Shown in pieces: positions 23,670-37,480 of a DNA stretch of 64,000 nucleotides (positions within the stretch are counted from its first letter, which is position 1; every line of letters begins with the position of its first letter). The stretch lies in the NCBI GenBank assembly GCA_963277665.1, contig OY728147.1, positions 1,261,323,424 to 1,261,387,423 on the forward strand. The letters run 5' to 3'. Both the position numbers and the translations under genes were made by a program. This DNA is from Viscum album (taxonomy: Eukaryota > Streptophyta > Magnoliopsida > Santalales > Viscaceae). Below the pieces are notes generated by a model, which saw nothing but the letters and a program-made list of their open reading frames with translations, did no database searches and had not been told where the DNA came from.

Positions 23670-24477
23670 GCCTCATTTGGGCCAACCCATGCTGGCAGGC
23701 CTAGCCCGTTGGCCTGTGAGTCGGTCGCATAACCTAGGACACCTAACAACACTTATTTTCCATCATGTACGGTCTTCCCCTACTCAAATGCCAATGCAGA
23801 TGACTCACAACGTGTGTGTCCTCGTCTCCCTACCAGTCGGCCTAGCATTCACATGGCCCACCTTTCACCGACACCATGGCATGTCAGAACCCCCCAGCCA
23901 CCCACATGCACTGCCAACTTCCCTAGCCAGTGTCCAACCTCCACTTTATCTACCCTCTTGACACTGTCTTCCAGCCCCCAGCCGGCCTCGCTCGACTCAC
24001 CACCCTTCTCCATGGCCTGTTGTCGGCCGCCGCTGATGGTTCTTATCTAGTGGCCCATTTTACTGGCCATCGCGATCACACTAGGGGTCTAAAAATTATT
24101 TCTAACTTGTTTTCTGGAAGCTCAGAACGAGATCTACATAAGAGTGGTCTTTTCTCAACAATCGTTTAAATATTTTCCACATCCAAAATTAATAGACAAA
24201 GAACATGCGAAGAGTAGATAAGGATTCAGGTTTGAAGTAATAAATCATTGGCCATCATTGGTTGGTCATCGACGATGGTATACAAAACTATGGAAAAAAT
24301 TGACAACAAAGGGGATTCAAAATAAAACGTGCATCATAACTCAAAATTAGAAGAAAAACTACCTCAATCTGTCTGTTTATCAGAGTCAATGCGATCGACA
24401 CACTCCTACATTGATTTATTGAGGTTTCAGCGAAGATCTCTCCTTGATTCGATGAATAACGACGAGGAACAACTTAT

Positions 24478-24522
24478 AGAGAGAGGGGGGAGAGTTTTAT
24501 AGAGAGAGAGAGAGAGTGGAAT
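24478..24522. repeat. Purine (GA)-rich tract downstream of element A TATA box
   Basis: AGAGAGAGGGGGGAGAG and GAGAGAGAGAGAG; on the transcribed minus strand this is a CT-rich tract just after the TATA box, where plant LTR transcripts often start. Confidence 0.7.
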
Positions 24523-24552
24523 TAGAAGTTAAACCTAATCTATCACCTTAAT

Positions 24553-24567
24553 CCTCTATTTATAGGG
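24553..24567 (-). promoter_or_regulatory. Element A 5' LTR TATA box
   Basis: Minus strand CCCTATAAATAGAGG, about 480 bp from the LTR start. In the 3' LTR the same site is CCCTGTAAATAGAGG. Confidence 0.7.
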
Positions 24568-25040
24568 ATCTCGCTCAGTGCAGAATTAGAATCCACCGTG
24601 CCCTATCATTGTATGTCATGACTAGGAAAAAAACCCCATTCCGAACATAATGGTGGTCTCAGATTTCCAATTCATGTCCTTGTTAGAATGTTATTTTATT
24701 CCTTGTTCAAGATAAAATAATTAATTTTAATTATTTTTTTTACGGTTTTTCCCCTGGGAGACTTTTCTCACATATGTCCCACACCAAAAAATGTTATACC
24801 CCTCTAAGGGTAAACACCATGTCCCAAACACAATCGTGGCCTCAATGTTTTAATCTGGGAAATCGTTTAAGGGAAATACCTTTTCCATCACGTGTATAGT
24901 ATAAAAACACTTAATATTCTATTATAATGTATTTTGGGCACACCAGGTCTTGGAATTTCATGTTGTCTCAGTGCTTAGCTCTGGTAATATATGTAGAAAT
25001 ATCCCAAAGTTTTACAAGGTGAAAACTAGGTTTCTATACA

Positions 25041-28000
25041 AAATATTTCCCACATATTTATGCTAAGAGAGTGTAGGACATCATGTGGGTGTGGATTTCA
25101 AAAGTAGTAAGACAATGAAATAATCATATATTGTTTACGTGTATCAATAATAAGTAAATGGAAGATAAATTTAGGCCACCTAAAATATGCACTACACATA
25201 TCCATGATCAATTTTGATCAATATAATCATGACTCACTTTCATCAAATGTTCTATGTATTAATTTTTCTCAACATATATAGGTCAATCATTATTATCAAC
25301 CATCATTAAATTTTGTACCCGTTAATTCACCATAGATTCCTTCATAATGTGATTTTGGTGGAAATACCCAGCTTCACATATCTCATAAGAACTAGAAGAA
25401 ATACATATTGATGTTAAATACTCACCTTTATCTTTCGTTTGGAAAATAAAAAAAAATATTATTATATAAATTTGATTTAACTTTTAGATTCATATTTTAG
25501 TTATTTATTTTATAGAATTTATTATAATATTACAAGTCTTTTGTACTAGTAAGTTCACTAGAAGACATGCACTAGATCACTTTAAATTGAAAATGAAATC
25601 ACTGTGATGGATGAAAACTAATCAGAATATTAAAGCTAAGGTAGATCCATTGGATGATATAGTAAAACATCTAATGTTTTTGTAAATAATATAAAATAAC
25701 ACGGAATATGGCTTGTAAAGTTAGTTACACATAAATTTATAAATTTATCCTTGTACATTGAGGATTTGAAGCAGTTAAAAAATTTAAATGAAGAGTTTAA
25801 AATAATTTTTATATTGTAAAATATCTTATTTCTCCTAATAGATTATTTTTATTTTGAGATATATGAATATATAATATATGTGAGATTTTATTTTTAAATT
25901 CCTTATCATTTTATATTCATAATCATAATTTTTCTAATCACTGAGGTCATGAAGATTCCAGGCTGAAAAACATATTTTTATGATTCTTTGAGATTGATTG
26001 ATTATATAGATAGAAGATTATATCCCTTTTTAGAGGGTTAATGTCGATGGATCTTAGGGTTATTATTCTATATATATCTGATCTGGTTTATCAATGGATT
26101 TTGGGGATATGAAGATTGATTTTTTATGTTAGGTATGATGATAAATATCAAATACTTTATGGTTGAGGAACTTTCAATTCTGCACGTAGGTGAACTTTAT
26201 TCATGTTTCAAACCACAGGCCACTATCATCAAAATATGAAGGGTTTCTTTATTATATTTTTTGGTGATAGATATCATTTGTTGGTATTGGACTTGTAACT
26301 CAATACATTGTTCATTTTTTACTCTTCATTTTTATAAATTATCATGATTTTTAATTCGTATATTGAACAATATTTTAACTACTGATAAACTTAATTATAA
26401 TGTATTTAATATTTGTTTACTCTAATATGATAATAATATTTCATTCTCTGATCAACATAAACCCGAGTGTGAAATAATTTTAATGTTTTTTAACTATAAT
26501 TCACCACAATCATGTAGTGAAAAATAATATTCACGTCATTGAATAGAGGAAATAAACATTCCCAAAGCTGGAAGTATATACATTTCCAAATGTCAAAGGA
26601 TATATCCATCTTAAGTTATAATGATATATAGTAGAATACTATAGGAAATGCACATATTTAGTTCCATTGATATATATTAGATAAAATGTTCTTAAATTAG
26701 TGATTAATATTTTGAGATATTATCAAGAACATTGTTGTGCACCTAGACCCTAGAGTTATGCATAGGAAGAGTGTATCCACTCTTTTGAATTATCATCAAT
26801 TGTATTCTCAAAACTAGGATGTTGGAGGAATTAATAATATCCATCTATTATTAACTAATAATGTATGTTCAATTAATAATCCCAAAATATATCCTTTAAA
26901 TTTATAATTTATATTATCCTAGAGTAGTGGGTGAGTAGTGGATGATGCATGCAGACATCATCATTGGACTCAACCCAGATCCGTTGGTGGGAAGGAGCAT
27001 TGTCGTTGTTATCCAAATCAAACCCTAAATAGAGGGTGATTATAATAGAGATCCACAACCATATTTTATATCCATAATTAGACATTTATTTAATTTCATA
27101 TCAAATTCTAGAATAGGTAGGTTCATCTAATAAATCACATAAAACACAATCATGTATCCCATATCCATCTTAATGAATTTTCATATAGTAATCTAGAACT
27201 GTAACATAATAATAACTATCTTTATACGAACCCGACTAATAGAATTCCAAAAATAATATAAAAAATTATAAATTATAGTTGTTTTTTTTCTTATCACACA
27301 TCATCAAAACCTATAATATTAACCATATATTAATCACCAGATTCCTCATAATCTTTAATGGGTTTCCATAGTCAAATTTGTTCATGTTCCATTGATAATA
27401 ATTCAATATAAATGGGTTTAATGAATTATTCAACCAGATTAATCATAACTATTCTGATTCCACATTATTCAGGTTAATTTCCATTCACATAATCACATGT
27501 AACTGAGGTTACTCTACTAAATTACCCAACTAATCTCATAGTTTACGAGAATATTTATCAGAAAGATATAACTACCTTAAAACCTAGGGTTCAAGACACA
27601 GTTCCTAATTAATCTTTCTATAATTATAATCCTCTCAATATCAATCCCATATTTTATTTTTAATAAATTAACATCATCATTGGGAATACACCTCCCAATT
27701 GTTATATCATTATTTTATTATCATTATTGAGTTAAAAAATTATCTTCCATTGTAACCCCACTTCAATTCAATCACATTACCAACATTTGTTTTCTTCATA
27801 ATTCTTCCCCATAATATTATTGAATTAAATTATATTATCATGGAAACCCTTTCATCCTTAAAATCACATCTTAGAATTCAAATATTCTTGTTAACACTAC
27901 TTCCACTATTTAAGTAGTTAAGTAACATTATTCATTATATATTACAAAAAAACATTCATTTACATAATTATTTTCATTAAATTTCTATATTTACTTATTT

Positions 28001-28280
28001 ATTGATCATATGTTATAAATTCATTGAGTGTTCTATTTCATAAATATTTCATAATATTTATAGTTTTTTTATAGCAGTGATACAATGAATCATAACCCAA
28101 TTTGATAATTCCCTTCCCTTTTCTTTTTGTTTCTAATATTATTTAGTAGTGATTATCATAAACAACTCACCACCTCCCATGGTTATGTCATCAATGTAAT
28201 ATATGTATTAATTTCCATGATAGTATTTAATAATGACTCACCAATGTTATTATTAATTAATTAATAATAATAATATAATG
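25041..28280. other. A+T-rich spacer without identifiable gene
   Basis: No reading frame or domain could be recognised on either strand. Short G+C-richer islands occur at 26936-27020 (around GGACTCAACCCAGATCCG) and 25060-25110. It may be older, fully eroded transposon sequence. Confidence 0.5.
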
Positions 28281-28297
28281 TGGCTATCTCAAGAAAT

Positions 28298-28319
28298 CTC
28301 CCCCCCCTCCTCTATAAAT
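28298..28319 (+). promoter_or_regulatory. LTR-promoter-like block (CCCCTCCTCTATAAATT)
   Basis: A C-rich run followed by TATAAAT resembles the CCCCTCACCCCTCTTATAAAA block of the array LTRs. LTR borders could not be found around it, so an eroded plus-strand LTR is only inferred. Confidence 0.4.
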
Positions 28320-31300
28320 TGGCATCTCCTTGACTTCATTTCTTAGTTAACATTGACCTTAGTAATTCAATGGCCAACTATAACTTATTATTTTTTCTAA
28401 ATAAAGATAAATTTTGTTTCATAATATTACTAAATTTTAAGACATTTTTGATACCACTAGTTATAATTACCTGACAGTATTTTAAAAAACTAAATCAATA
28501 TTTGTTGTATTTTCTTTATAATGTGATAAGGATACAAATAAAAATTTTGACATCTGAATAAGTTAATTAACACACCATAAAACACCCTAGGGTGTTTCAA
28601 CCAATTTTGGGGTTTCCATCTGGAACCCATATGTGTTGTCACAAGATGTACAACTAATGTAGATGTGAATGTGGATATTTTCCATATGATATTATGATCT
28701 AAAGACCCTCCATTCATTTCCTTGCATGACCCATGTTGCCTCCCCCATCATCCAAAAGTCATTTGAAATGAAAAATAAAATAGAATCTACTATATATGTG
28801 TAATGGTTCTCACATATAGAGTCATCTTATTTTAATAGATTTCTGATCTAATGATCAGATGGTTGAGTCCTACAGACCCTACTCCATGATTTAAATAATT
28901 TTATGGATATGTTCCCCTTATAACATTATACTTTCATAATGATCATACATAACATATATAGAACAAAATTATTACACCTTCCCCCATAGTTTTATATATC
29001 AAATACTCATCTATTTGATGGTGAATCAAATGTCTGTCATTTTATAAATATATCCACCGAAATTTCTGTAATATATCTCAATAGTTTCACCATCCACTGA
29101 GGTTGACTGTGGGTTTTCCATCACCAAATAGAACCAAAATTCATACCTATGATAATTTTAGGCTCTTTATTATAGATACTTCATTTCATTCTTATAATTA
29201 TGAACCTAAATGACACAAACTACTAAGATATTATAATTAAATAAGAAATGAACCACTTAAAAATTATTCAACCCATTATTTTTATTAGAGTGATTCTAAT
29301 GGGAATTGAATTGTCTCCTTGATAGATTCCCAATTATTTATTGTATTCTAAATTATTCATTAAAAATAATATTATTCATAGTTTTTTATTTCAAACCAAT
29401 AAATTCTCTCTATCATTCCTCAAAATTTATTCATAATATCTCAAGAAATAAAATGAAAATAGGTTTATTTATAAATTAAGAATAGAATAATTTGTTTCAT
29501 GTTGGGATTCAATAGATAAATCATAAATAAATACATAATTAGTTTAAAAATAAAATTAATTTAACATAATTTTAGAATAATATATCATTTTTATGGCCTA
29601 GATATTAATCAACAAAGATAATTGATTTATAGTTATTAATCCAAGGTGGATAGCTCCAAACCTTACCATATACCATCCCACATCCTCTTCAATTGAAAAA
29701 TAAATATTTTAGGGGATTGGTTAAGTTACATGCACATTAATTAATTTTTAATAATGGAAAATATTATAAAATACTAAAATTAAGGACCAATATTAATTTA
29801 ACAGTCTTCATCACCTGAACATTAAAAGAAAATTATCATAGTTTAAAGAATCCATTTTTAAATTAATTATATTGTTTTCTTCCCAATTTGACACACTATA
29901 AAATAAAAATTTACCAATTCTCATTTTTATTCAAAAAAATAATAATATCTTTGAGTGTCACATGTGTTGAATAACTTTTCCATAAAATAACATCATTTAT
30001 ATTTAAATGAGAGATTATAAACCCAAAAACTAATTCATGCATCATATTCTTGTCACAATTAAGAGAATCATTGAGTAAAGAATCATGCTATTATAATAAT
30101 AATGATAGACACCTTCAGAATATTGTTATAGATTTAATCTAGTGAAATGAAAACCAATTCTACAATGTAAATCATGTACTCCATAATTGTTGATTTTTAT
30201 TAATCATTCCATAAGAACTATCATTCTTTCATTAGTTTTACCTTATCTAGATATTACATCAGACTGAATAACTTTTTTAAATTAAACACCTATTAGAACC
30301 TTATTTTTTCATAGTCTACTCCCAATATTGATGAAAAGATCCCAAGAGTATTTATGTAGGGAAATACACCTTTAACATGATCATGTTGTAGAGAAAATAG
30401 ATGTTATGTTTAATCCTATTCAACCAATCCTTAGATTCATGTACTTTACACCATCCATAAATTTTGAAAGATTCTAATTCTATAATTTTCATTCTAAATC
30501 CACTTTCTAAAGTACCTCATGATACACTCCTATCCAAATAACATATAAACATATAATTCCCAATACCCCAACATCTTACAAGGGTTCCATATGATCACCA
30601 ATCCAACACAAACTACTTGTTACATTAAGTCTTGACATAAAGAGGATAGTTATAAATTTTTATGGGTACCTATTAGCTTTTTACTACCATAAACATCAAT
30701 ATTATAAATATTATAAAAATAAACCTTCAAAAATCCTACATGGTTCCATTATTATGTCAACCCTAAATAAAGAACTCTCATATTAACATGCTAGTTCTGA
30801 ATTCTATAAGGCCTCAGGAAAGTACCTTGATAGGTAAAGAATGGAAAATAGTGCCAATATATAAAAAACCATTAGGTAATTAAAATATTTTATCCTGAAT
30901 AATTTTGTTTATCATTTATAATAAACCCATGGATTAAAATGGATTAAATAATAAGTCATTTGTATTAAATTTATAATCCTATTTATTTATAATAACTAGT
31001 GTTTAAGTATAAAATTCTATAATAACATATTATAGAATGAGATGCAAATGCACATATATGTTTGTAAATTATTTATTTTTAAACATGATATAATATTTTA
31101 CATTCCATATCCATATATTAATACATATTTCCACTTAATTTATATAAAAATATAACCTTAACAAGACTTTCATAAATAGAAAACATTGACACATATTCAA
31201 AATAACTATTAACTTTAATGATGGTATTATATACACTTGAAAATAGGAAAATTAATTTCTATAAAATTAATATCTCAATTATAAACTCAAAAATATTTCT

Positions 31301-32880
31301 TATATACCTTCTTGTATTAATTTTATTTACATATTTAACCTCTATATTTTCAAGATTAGATTCATTAACATTCCTTCTTAACACATCCTTTGGGTTTTAA
31401 TGGCCCATATAGACTATAAGACCATGGAATAGATTTCTACTTAATCTAAATTAACAATTTACCATTTTATCTATAATCACACCACCAGATCATAGACATT
31501 ATGTGTTCTACATATATATCCATAAAATTTTCAAAAACATTCTTCAAATTATTTGGAATTCATTTATATTATTGTTTGTAATATATTGTAAAAAAATTAT
31601 GATATGATTTTATAATTAAATCAATATCCATATACAACCACAATTTTGTTTAAAAGTCTATTTTATTGAAATAATATATTTTATTTAGTATATGATAAGT
31701 CACTAAAATTTATTTAAACATTTTATGTTAAGGAAATACAAAGGAAATCTCATATCTCCCATAACATTTTTTATAGGGCCTTTTTATGTTATCTATAATC
31801 TTAAAAAAATACATGTTTTTATATTGTTTTTAAAATATATGATACATGTATACACGAAATGGATTACCTACATAAATTGAGCCCTTATTATCATGTATGT
31901 AATATTTATGATTCACTTGTTTAAAAACCTCACTATTTAGCTAATTAAAAAGTATTTCCAAAACAAATTATCTTTTAACCAATGGAAATGTTTCAAGAAT
32001 CCATGATAGCCTCAAAAGTTACTTCCATTAAGCATCTAATTATCTAAAATTTACCCAAAAGATATGTTTATGATTATTAAATTTTTCTCTACAATATAAA
32101 TTTGTATCAAATGAGAATAATTTTTAATGATTATTTAATAATTATATATATATATATATATAATGTTATTCAACTAAAATAACAATCCATTTTCAATATA
32201 AATCATATAAATTATTGTGAAAATATACATATTTCACCTAATCCTTGAGTCCATATTACTGTTTCTCATAAAAATAAATTATTTTGATAGAAAATAAATT
32301 CAATTGTATCTTATATGACTCTTGGATTATTGGGAGGACCAAAATATTTGTTAATCTTTCATATGGATAATTTCAAATCCATTAGTCTAGTATCATAAAT
32401 TTTATGATTTATTAGTTTTGTATAGCCCAATTCTCACACCATGAATTGACACCTAATATTTAAGTTAACCTATAAATTTCTCAATATAAATAAGTAAATC
32501 CATGAGAACCAACTTTTTAAAGAAATTTATACTAAATGATCATAACTATGATGGTTGTTTATATTGGAAGAAATTTAAAAATTAATATTTTGAATTATTT
32601 TTTGTATGTCACTATCTTATGTAATGTATCCACATCATGTATACATGAATCTAAGGATATAGTTTTATATTTTTTAGTTTAAATTAAATTAATCTGATAT
32701 AAACATATTATAATATAACACTTTAGGAATCTTTTAATATGTATTTATTTCCCAAGAATATAATTATATCTATAAATATCAAAATATATATTATTCACAA
32801 TGTACAAGAAACCATTTTATATAAAGGTTTGGAATCATAAATATCCCACATGAACTATCAGGGTTTTATGGGTGTCCTGG
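28320..32880. other. A+T-rich spacer without identifiable gene
   Basis: Dense stops in all frames and no recognisable domain. The only simple repeat of note is an (AT)n tract at 32144-32162. Part of it may be the remainder of the putative LTR whose promoter is at 28.3 kb. Confidence 0.5.
32144..32162. repeat. (AT)n microsatellite
   Basis: Alternating A/T tract, about nine units. Others lie at 33082-33100, 35269-35290 and 55577-55592. Confidence 0.85.
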
Positions 32881-35148
32881 TAATAACCCTGACTCTATTA
32901 ACTAAGATCCAATGTTTACTTTACTAAATTCGAACTGATACAAGCATCCTAATCAATAATGATTTATCATTTTTTAGTCATGAAGAACAAGATACATATA
33001 TGATTATCATATTACCATAGAAATATAAAATATATATCACGAAAATATTCTTTTTTCTTTTACATTATTCATAATAACTTTATATATATATATATATATT
33101 TCAAAAATGAAAAAAATGGCGATCTTAGATGCTTAGTAAGGATTATCTACAATAAATGATACCATGAATCAATGAGGTATAATAAATATGGAAATATAAT
33201 TAATTGAAAATTAATTTAATTTAATCAGTAACTTGGGTACAAACTACACCCATGGAAAATATGAATGCCACAACCACAATGATAATAATAATTGAATTTT
33301 TTATGAAGTAATTTTATTTTATTAGGAACCATACTATCAAAAATCATTATATATATTTTCAATTCATTATTCCTAGAATGTATAATAAATTGGTAGGTGA
33401 ACACGAAAAAACTATTTAATAATAGCTTACTCATTTGTCTCATGAGTCCTACCGGTGCATCAAGAAGCTTTATAATTTTTGGCCCCACCAATCGTTGCAT
33501 GTATAATTTATTCCTCATTTTTTGGATAACAATATACAATTCATGAATAATATGCCTCTTCAAAAAAATTAAATATCAAGAAAATATTATAAATTATCAG
33601 TAAATCCAAATTTAATAAAACAAATTTTAATGTAAAACACCATATATATAAATTGTATATAGTTTAGGAAATAATCATATCTATGATACAAATAATATTT
33701 ATATTTAATGTAAATTGAATGGACAATAATCATAATAAAGCTATTGTTTCAAGAGAAATATAACATCCATGAGATTAATCAACATATGAGAGATGATAAT
33801 AAACAATTATATTTTTTAGTAAAATATTTTCTATGAAATAATAAAAGAATATGGAAATGAATGTTTTAAAATAATTTTTCTCTTAAGATTTTTCCTTATT
33901 AATAAATTTTAATCTTGTCGAATAAGAAAAACAATGTAAAATGGTTTTGGTTGGATGGATATGGTAAATAATTTATTATAAATAAATATAACATTTTTAA
34001 TAATGTTTTTATGAATATGGATATGGAAGAAATACATACTTGAACCGAATGGGGAATAAGATCATATTTTATTTTAAAATCACATCCTGAAAGAGTAAAT
34101 TTAAATGAACTATTAATCAACATGAATACATGTATGATAATGTTAAATTATTTTTATGGGAAGTATATACACATCAAAAAAATAATCATGTTCATAATAG
34201 GAATATGTCTCAATAGAGTGTAAATTGATATTAAATCAGCTTCCAAGGTCATGTTGTTTATGTGAGAATTAATTAGTGAACATATTATGTGTATAAAAAT
34301 TAAATACACATAAAAAATGTAAGTAAAATATAAAATAGTCAAAATTTGTTACACACATGATCATATAATATCATGGGAAATGAAGAAGTTATATAAACTA
34401 ATAAAAAGTTATTGAGTTGTGAAACACCATACCAATTGGTAATGTTCATGTCAAATTCCATTGGAAGAAATGAATAGAAGTAAACCATAAAATACCATTA
34501 CATTTGAATGATTAATGATATAACACATAATAGGTAATTATATAAAACATATAAAATAAATTGGCATATAACATTAAAATATGCATCAATGAAAGGAAAT
34601 TGAGGCAGATTCCCATACCTTAGGTATGAAATTCCAGGTATATTATTTATCTTCCACATTAAAAAAATATGATAAATATTTAAATCTAAAAGAAAATTTT
34701 CTGGTTTATTATTCCTTTTACATTATTTATTACCATGTTACATCAATTTACTTACTTAATTGAGTTCACGCCAGATGATTTGAGGATATTCGACTCATAT
34801 GCCCAAAATGAATTTGGTTGTGTGGATATGGTAAAAATTGTTCTTTATTACATCATACTCAGAATACTAATCATTTCATAATTATCATTTATATAAATAA
34901 ATTATAATTTAAAAACTGATAAAAAAATATTCTTAATAGAAATGAACTACTTTAAAATCTTAGAGAGGGTCGGTTGTATGTAAACATGAGTAACAATTTC
35001 CATTTTTCAACAATCATGATAAAAAAAAAGTAAGTAATTTTATATTTTTAAATAAAGATAAATATATCCTAAATAATATATTATTTCTTAATATAAACTT
35101 GTATATACCATTCATGGGATGATGTTGTCAAAAATTATTCACATCGCT

Positions 35149-35380
35149 CTGTGGATGTGGTAGTCCACACGTACGCATCATTGAAGTTATCATTTTTAAA
35201 TGAATTGGACGGTAGGAGAATATATGATATATTAAATTTTTAGAAACAAAAATATTTCATGAATGTAATATATATATATATATATATATATTCAAAATCA
35301 GTCATTATAATCATCTATATGAGAGGTGGTGATGGAAAACTAATTACATAGATTCGCGAGGAGGTAGACCACCGTATAGA
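35149..35380 (-). other. Paired GC-rich motif in the minus-strand long LTR, with a re-paired hairpin
   Basis: Minus strand at 35149-35176 reads GCGTACGTGTGG-ACTA-CCACATCCAC. The arms are GTGG/CCAC (5 bp counting the flanking T-A), where the array LTRs have ACGG/CCGT with the same ACTA loop. The partner motif at 35351-35380 reads ATACGGTGGTCTACCTCC. Spacing is ~200 bp, as in the array. Confidence 0.7.
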
Positions 35381-35726
35381 TGATTAATGGTTTTGTCTCC
35401 CATTTCATATAATTGGAGATGAATGTGATTTATGAAATTAGAATAAAAAATATAATATTGTGGGAAATATTATTGTTATTATATTATATTCGTTAATAAT
35501 ATTTAATGGAGGTTGAAGAAGAAATAAAATTAAAAAACCCAGTTAAGAATGATACCTCCTCTTTGGAAAATCTCTATAGGTTTATAATTGAATCCTTCCT
35601 AGATTTTCATTTTGATCAAAAATAGGACCCTAAAATGTGGGAATGTATTTATGGAGTGTATTTGTGAAGGTATTTTATAAACTAATATGTTTTTTAAATT
35701 TGTATAAAAGAGGATAGGAGGTTCCA

Positions 35727-35733
35727 TTTTATA
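35727..35733 (-). promoter_or_regulatory. TATA box of the minus-strand long LTR
   Basis: Minus strand CCCCTCCCCTCACTTATAAA, the diverged counterpart of the array promoter block. Confidence 0.6.
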
Positions 35734-37468
35734 AGTGAGGGGAGGGGAACTCTTAAAATTTCATAATATATTAAATTAATATGAAATAATATTCATAGAA
35801 AAATGGATAAAAATGATATAATTATAATATAGGATTATTATGTTTTGAAATAATATCATTCAATAAATTTGAACTAGTTTGGGTTATTTTTTTACCTTTA
35901 TCTTTTAGTTCAAAACACATGTTAGTCCTTTTGACAATTACCACTGTATTAATGTTTACTACCCATTAAGGGTCAATAATGTCACCATAAAAAGAATAAA
36001 TACCAATAAATTTACCATGGTTTATATTTTCATCTATATCAAATTTATTTTTTATGAATATAATATTTTTATAAATTTTAGATCATCTAATAAAATATTA
36101 TTCATTATAAAATATCATTAATGTCATTTTTGACATTATTCATTTAATTTGACTTTAAATACATCAATACAAAAAGGGAATTCAAATATAATCCCTTCAC
36201 ACATGAATATAAATTTATAATTATCTATAAATTTTTGGGAACACAATAATTAATTCAAATTTTGTTAGTTTTTTATTTTTCACTCATTTATTTTATTTTT
36301 ATATTAATTAAATAAATTTGTGTTAGCATTGTGCAAATAGTTAATGCAATTATATCCTCACTAAATTTTAGTAATAATTTCACCTAACAATTATTTTATC
36401 TTTCAAATGAATATTTAGTGCCAAAAATTATTTCTACTTATCCCAAAAAAATATAGATATTAAAACAATAATAGTTACATTTTTGTCTTATCTCTCAATT
36501 AAATATTATAAAAATCAAAAAATTAGCTTAATGAAAAAGAACATAATTTATAAGTTTGGATGATTATGAATGAAATATACTCATAAAATTAAATTTAGTC
36601 AAGTGTTGGGATTATTTTTTATTCTTTATAACTATATTTATAGTGTTAATTACTCAATATACCATTACCATGGTGATAACTAATTACTATGGTTACTATT
36701 CACAATGACTATAAATAAAGGTAGAATATTTACCAAATTTGGTCCTCCAAATTCCAAATATGGAATATAATATCATGATTCAATTTCAAGATTGGGGATA
36801 AATAAATTTAGGATTAAAATGAGAAATGATACAAAATTACTTTTTTCTGAAAAAATCATTTTTAAGTATAAAAATGTTTTTATAATAAATTTAACCATAA
36901 AAATTATCCTAATTTATTTAATTGAATTATTAATTATCATAAAGTACTATTTTTTAATTTCAAATTATTTGTTAAAAATGGGATTTTTTATATTCATGAA
37001 TAAAAAATATAGTTTTCCATAGAACATATACTTTTTCACTATTCAATAGAAGATCAATAATTTTATAAAAATGAAAAAAGATTTCCCTAAAATAATTTCA
37101 ATATAATTATTTTTAAAAAATTTTAATTTTTATAAAATAAATTTTCAAAAATTTTTAAAAATTAATTATATTATTTTCTCCTGAAATCTAAAAAAATCAT
37201 TTTCTAAGAACACATACTTCTAAATAATAAAATGGATAATAAAAATTAAGTGATTATTTACTAATAATTTATTAATATATTTATATTTATTAAGAAAATT
37301 GTATATATTTCATAATTCAGTTAATATTATACATACAAACCAATTCCACATCTAGGTTATAAGGGTCATATTTAAATAATATATTTTATGGGTCGTTTAA
37401 GGACAATGTTGCATGTCATAAATTTTATTGAACATAATGTTCTTATTTTGAAATCTAAAGGTGTTACA

Positions 37469-37480
37469 TTCTCCCCACAA
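37469..37480 (-). other. Polypurine tract beside the minus-strand long LTR
   Basis: Minus strand TTGTGGGGAGAA immediately precedes TGTAACACC. It implies that an internal region of a minus-strand element once lay to the right. Confidence 0.6.

Larger units (their letters stand above)
16608..25040 (-). mobile_element. Element A: minus-strand Ty3/gypsy relic, 3' LTR truncated
   Basis: Direct repeats at 16660-18103 and 23600-25040 are the two LTRs. Both contain a G+C-rich leader block, a TATA region and a TGTGCCC-like block in the same order on the minus strand. A primer site lies at 21081-21095, gag-like coding at 20070-20650, RNase H at 18715-19020, and a polyprotein tail plus purine tract at 18104-18250. 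PR, most of RT and most of integrase are absent, so the ~3 kb internal region is deleted. The 3' LTR stops at the right edge of the LTR array. Its missing ~2.4 kb would be expected left of the array if the array is nested in it. The LTRs are related to those of element C. Confidence 0.75.
21094..25040 (-). repeat. Element A 5' LTR (~3.95 kb)
   Basis: Inner border is set by the primer site. The outer border is TGTATAGAAACCTAG on minus at 25040, aligned with the 3' LTR start. Blocks at 21208-21230 (GGAGGCCATTTCCTA) and 21565-21590 (GGGTGAGTATAAAAATACTC) match element C's LTRs at 51868 and 52148, so A and C are related families. It holds a 51-bp tandem repeat (22233-22424), a ~150-bp duplication (23090-23340), a G+C-rich leader block and a TATA box. 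Confidence 0.78.
32881..37468 (-). repeat. Minus-strand long LTR (~4.6 kb) related to the array LTRs
   Basis: On minus it begins TGTAACACC at 37468, next to a purine tract. Array landmarks follow in order: TTATAAAATGG preceded by CCCCTCCCCTCAC (35727), the paired GC motif (35351-35380 and 35149-35176), ACCTAAGGTATGGGAATC (34606-34626), and a CGGTAGGACTCATGAGACAA block (33440-33460) matching CGGTAGGTCTCATGATACAA of LTR 1. The inner end near 32881 (GTCAGGGTTATTA) is inferred. Length agrees with the array LTRs, but it is more diverged. No primer site is readable beside it, so it could be a 3' LTR or nearly solo. Confidence 0.78.

Noticed and set aside
33225..33563. 112-codon minus-strand frame
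   Set aside because: It lies inside the minus-strand long LTR across a block homologous to non-coding array LTR sequence; no protein family was recognised.
37440..37470. GGTGTTACA read as the 3' end of a plus-strand LTR
   Set aside because: The promoter block, GC motifs and CGGTAGG block to its left are all in minus orientation and in minus-strand order, so this is the start of a minus-strand LTR.
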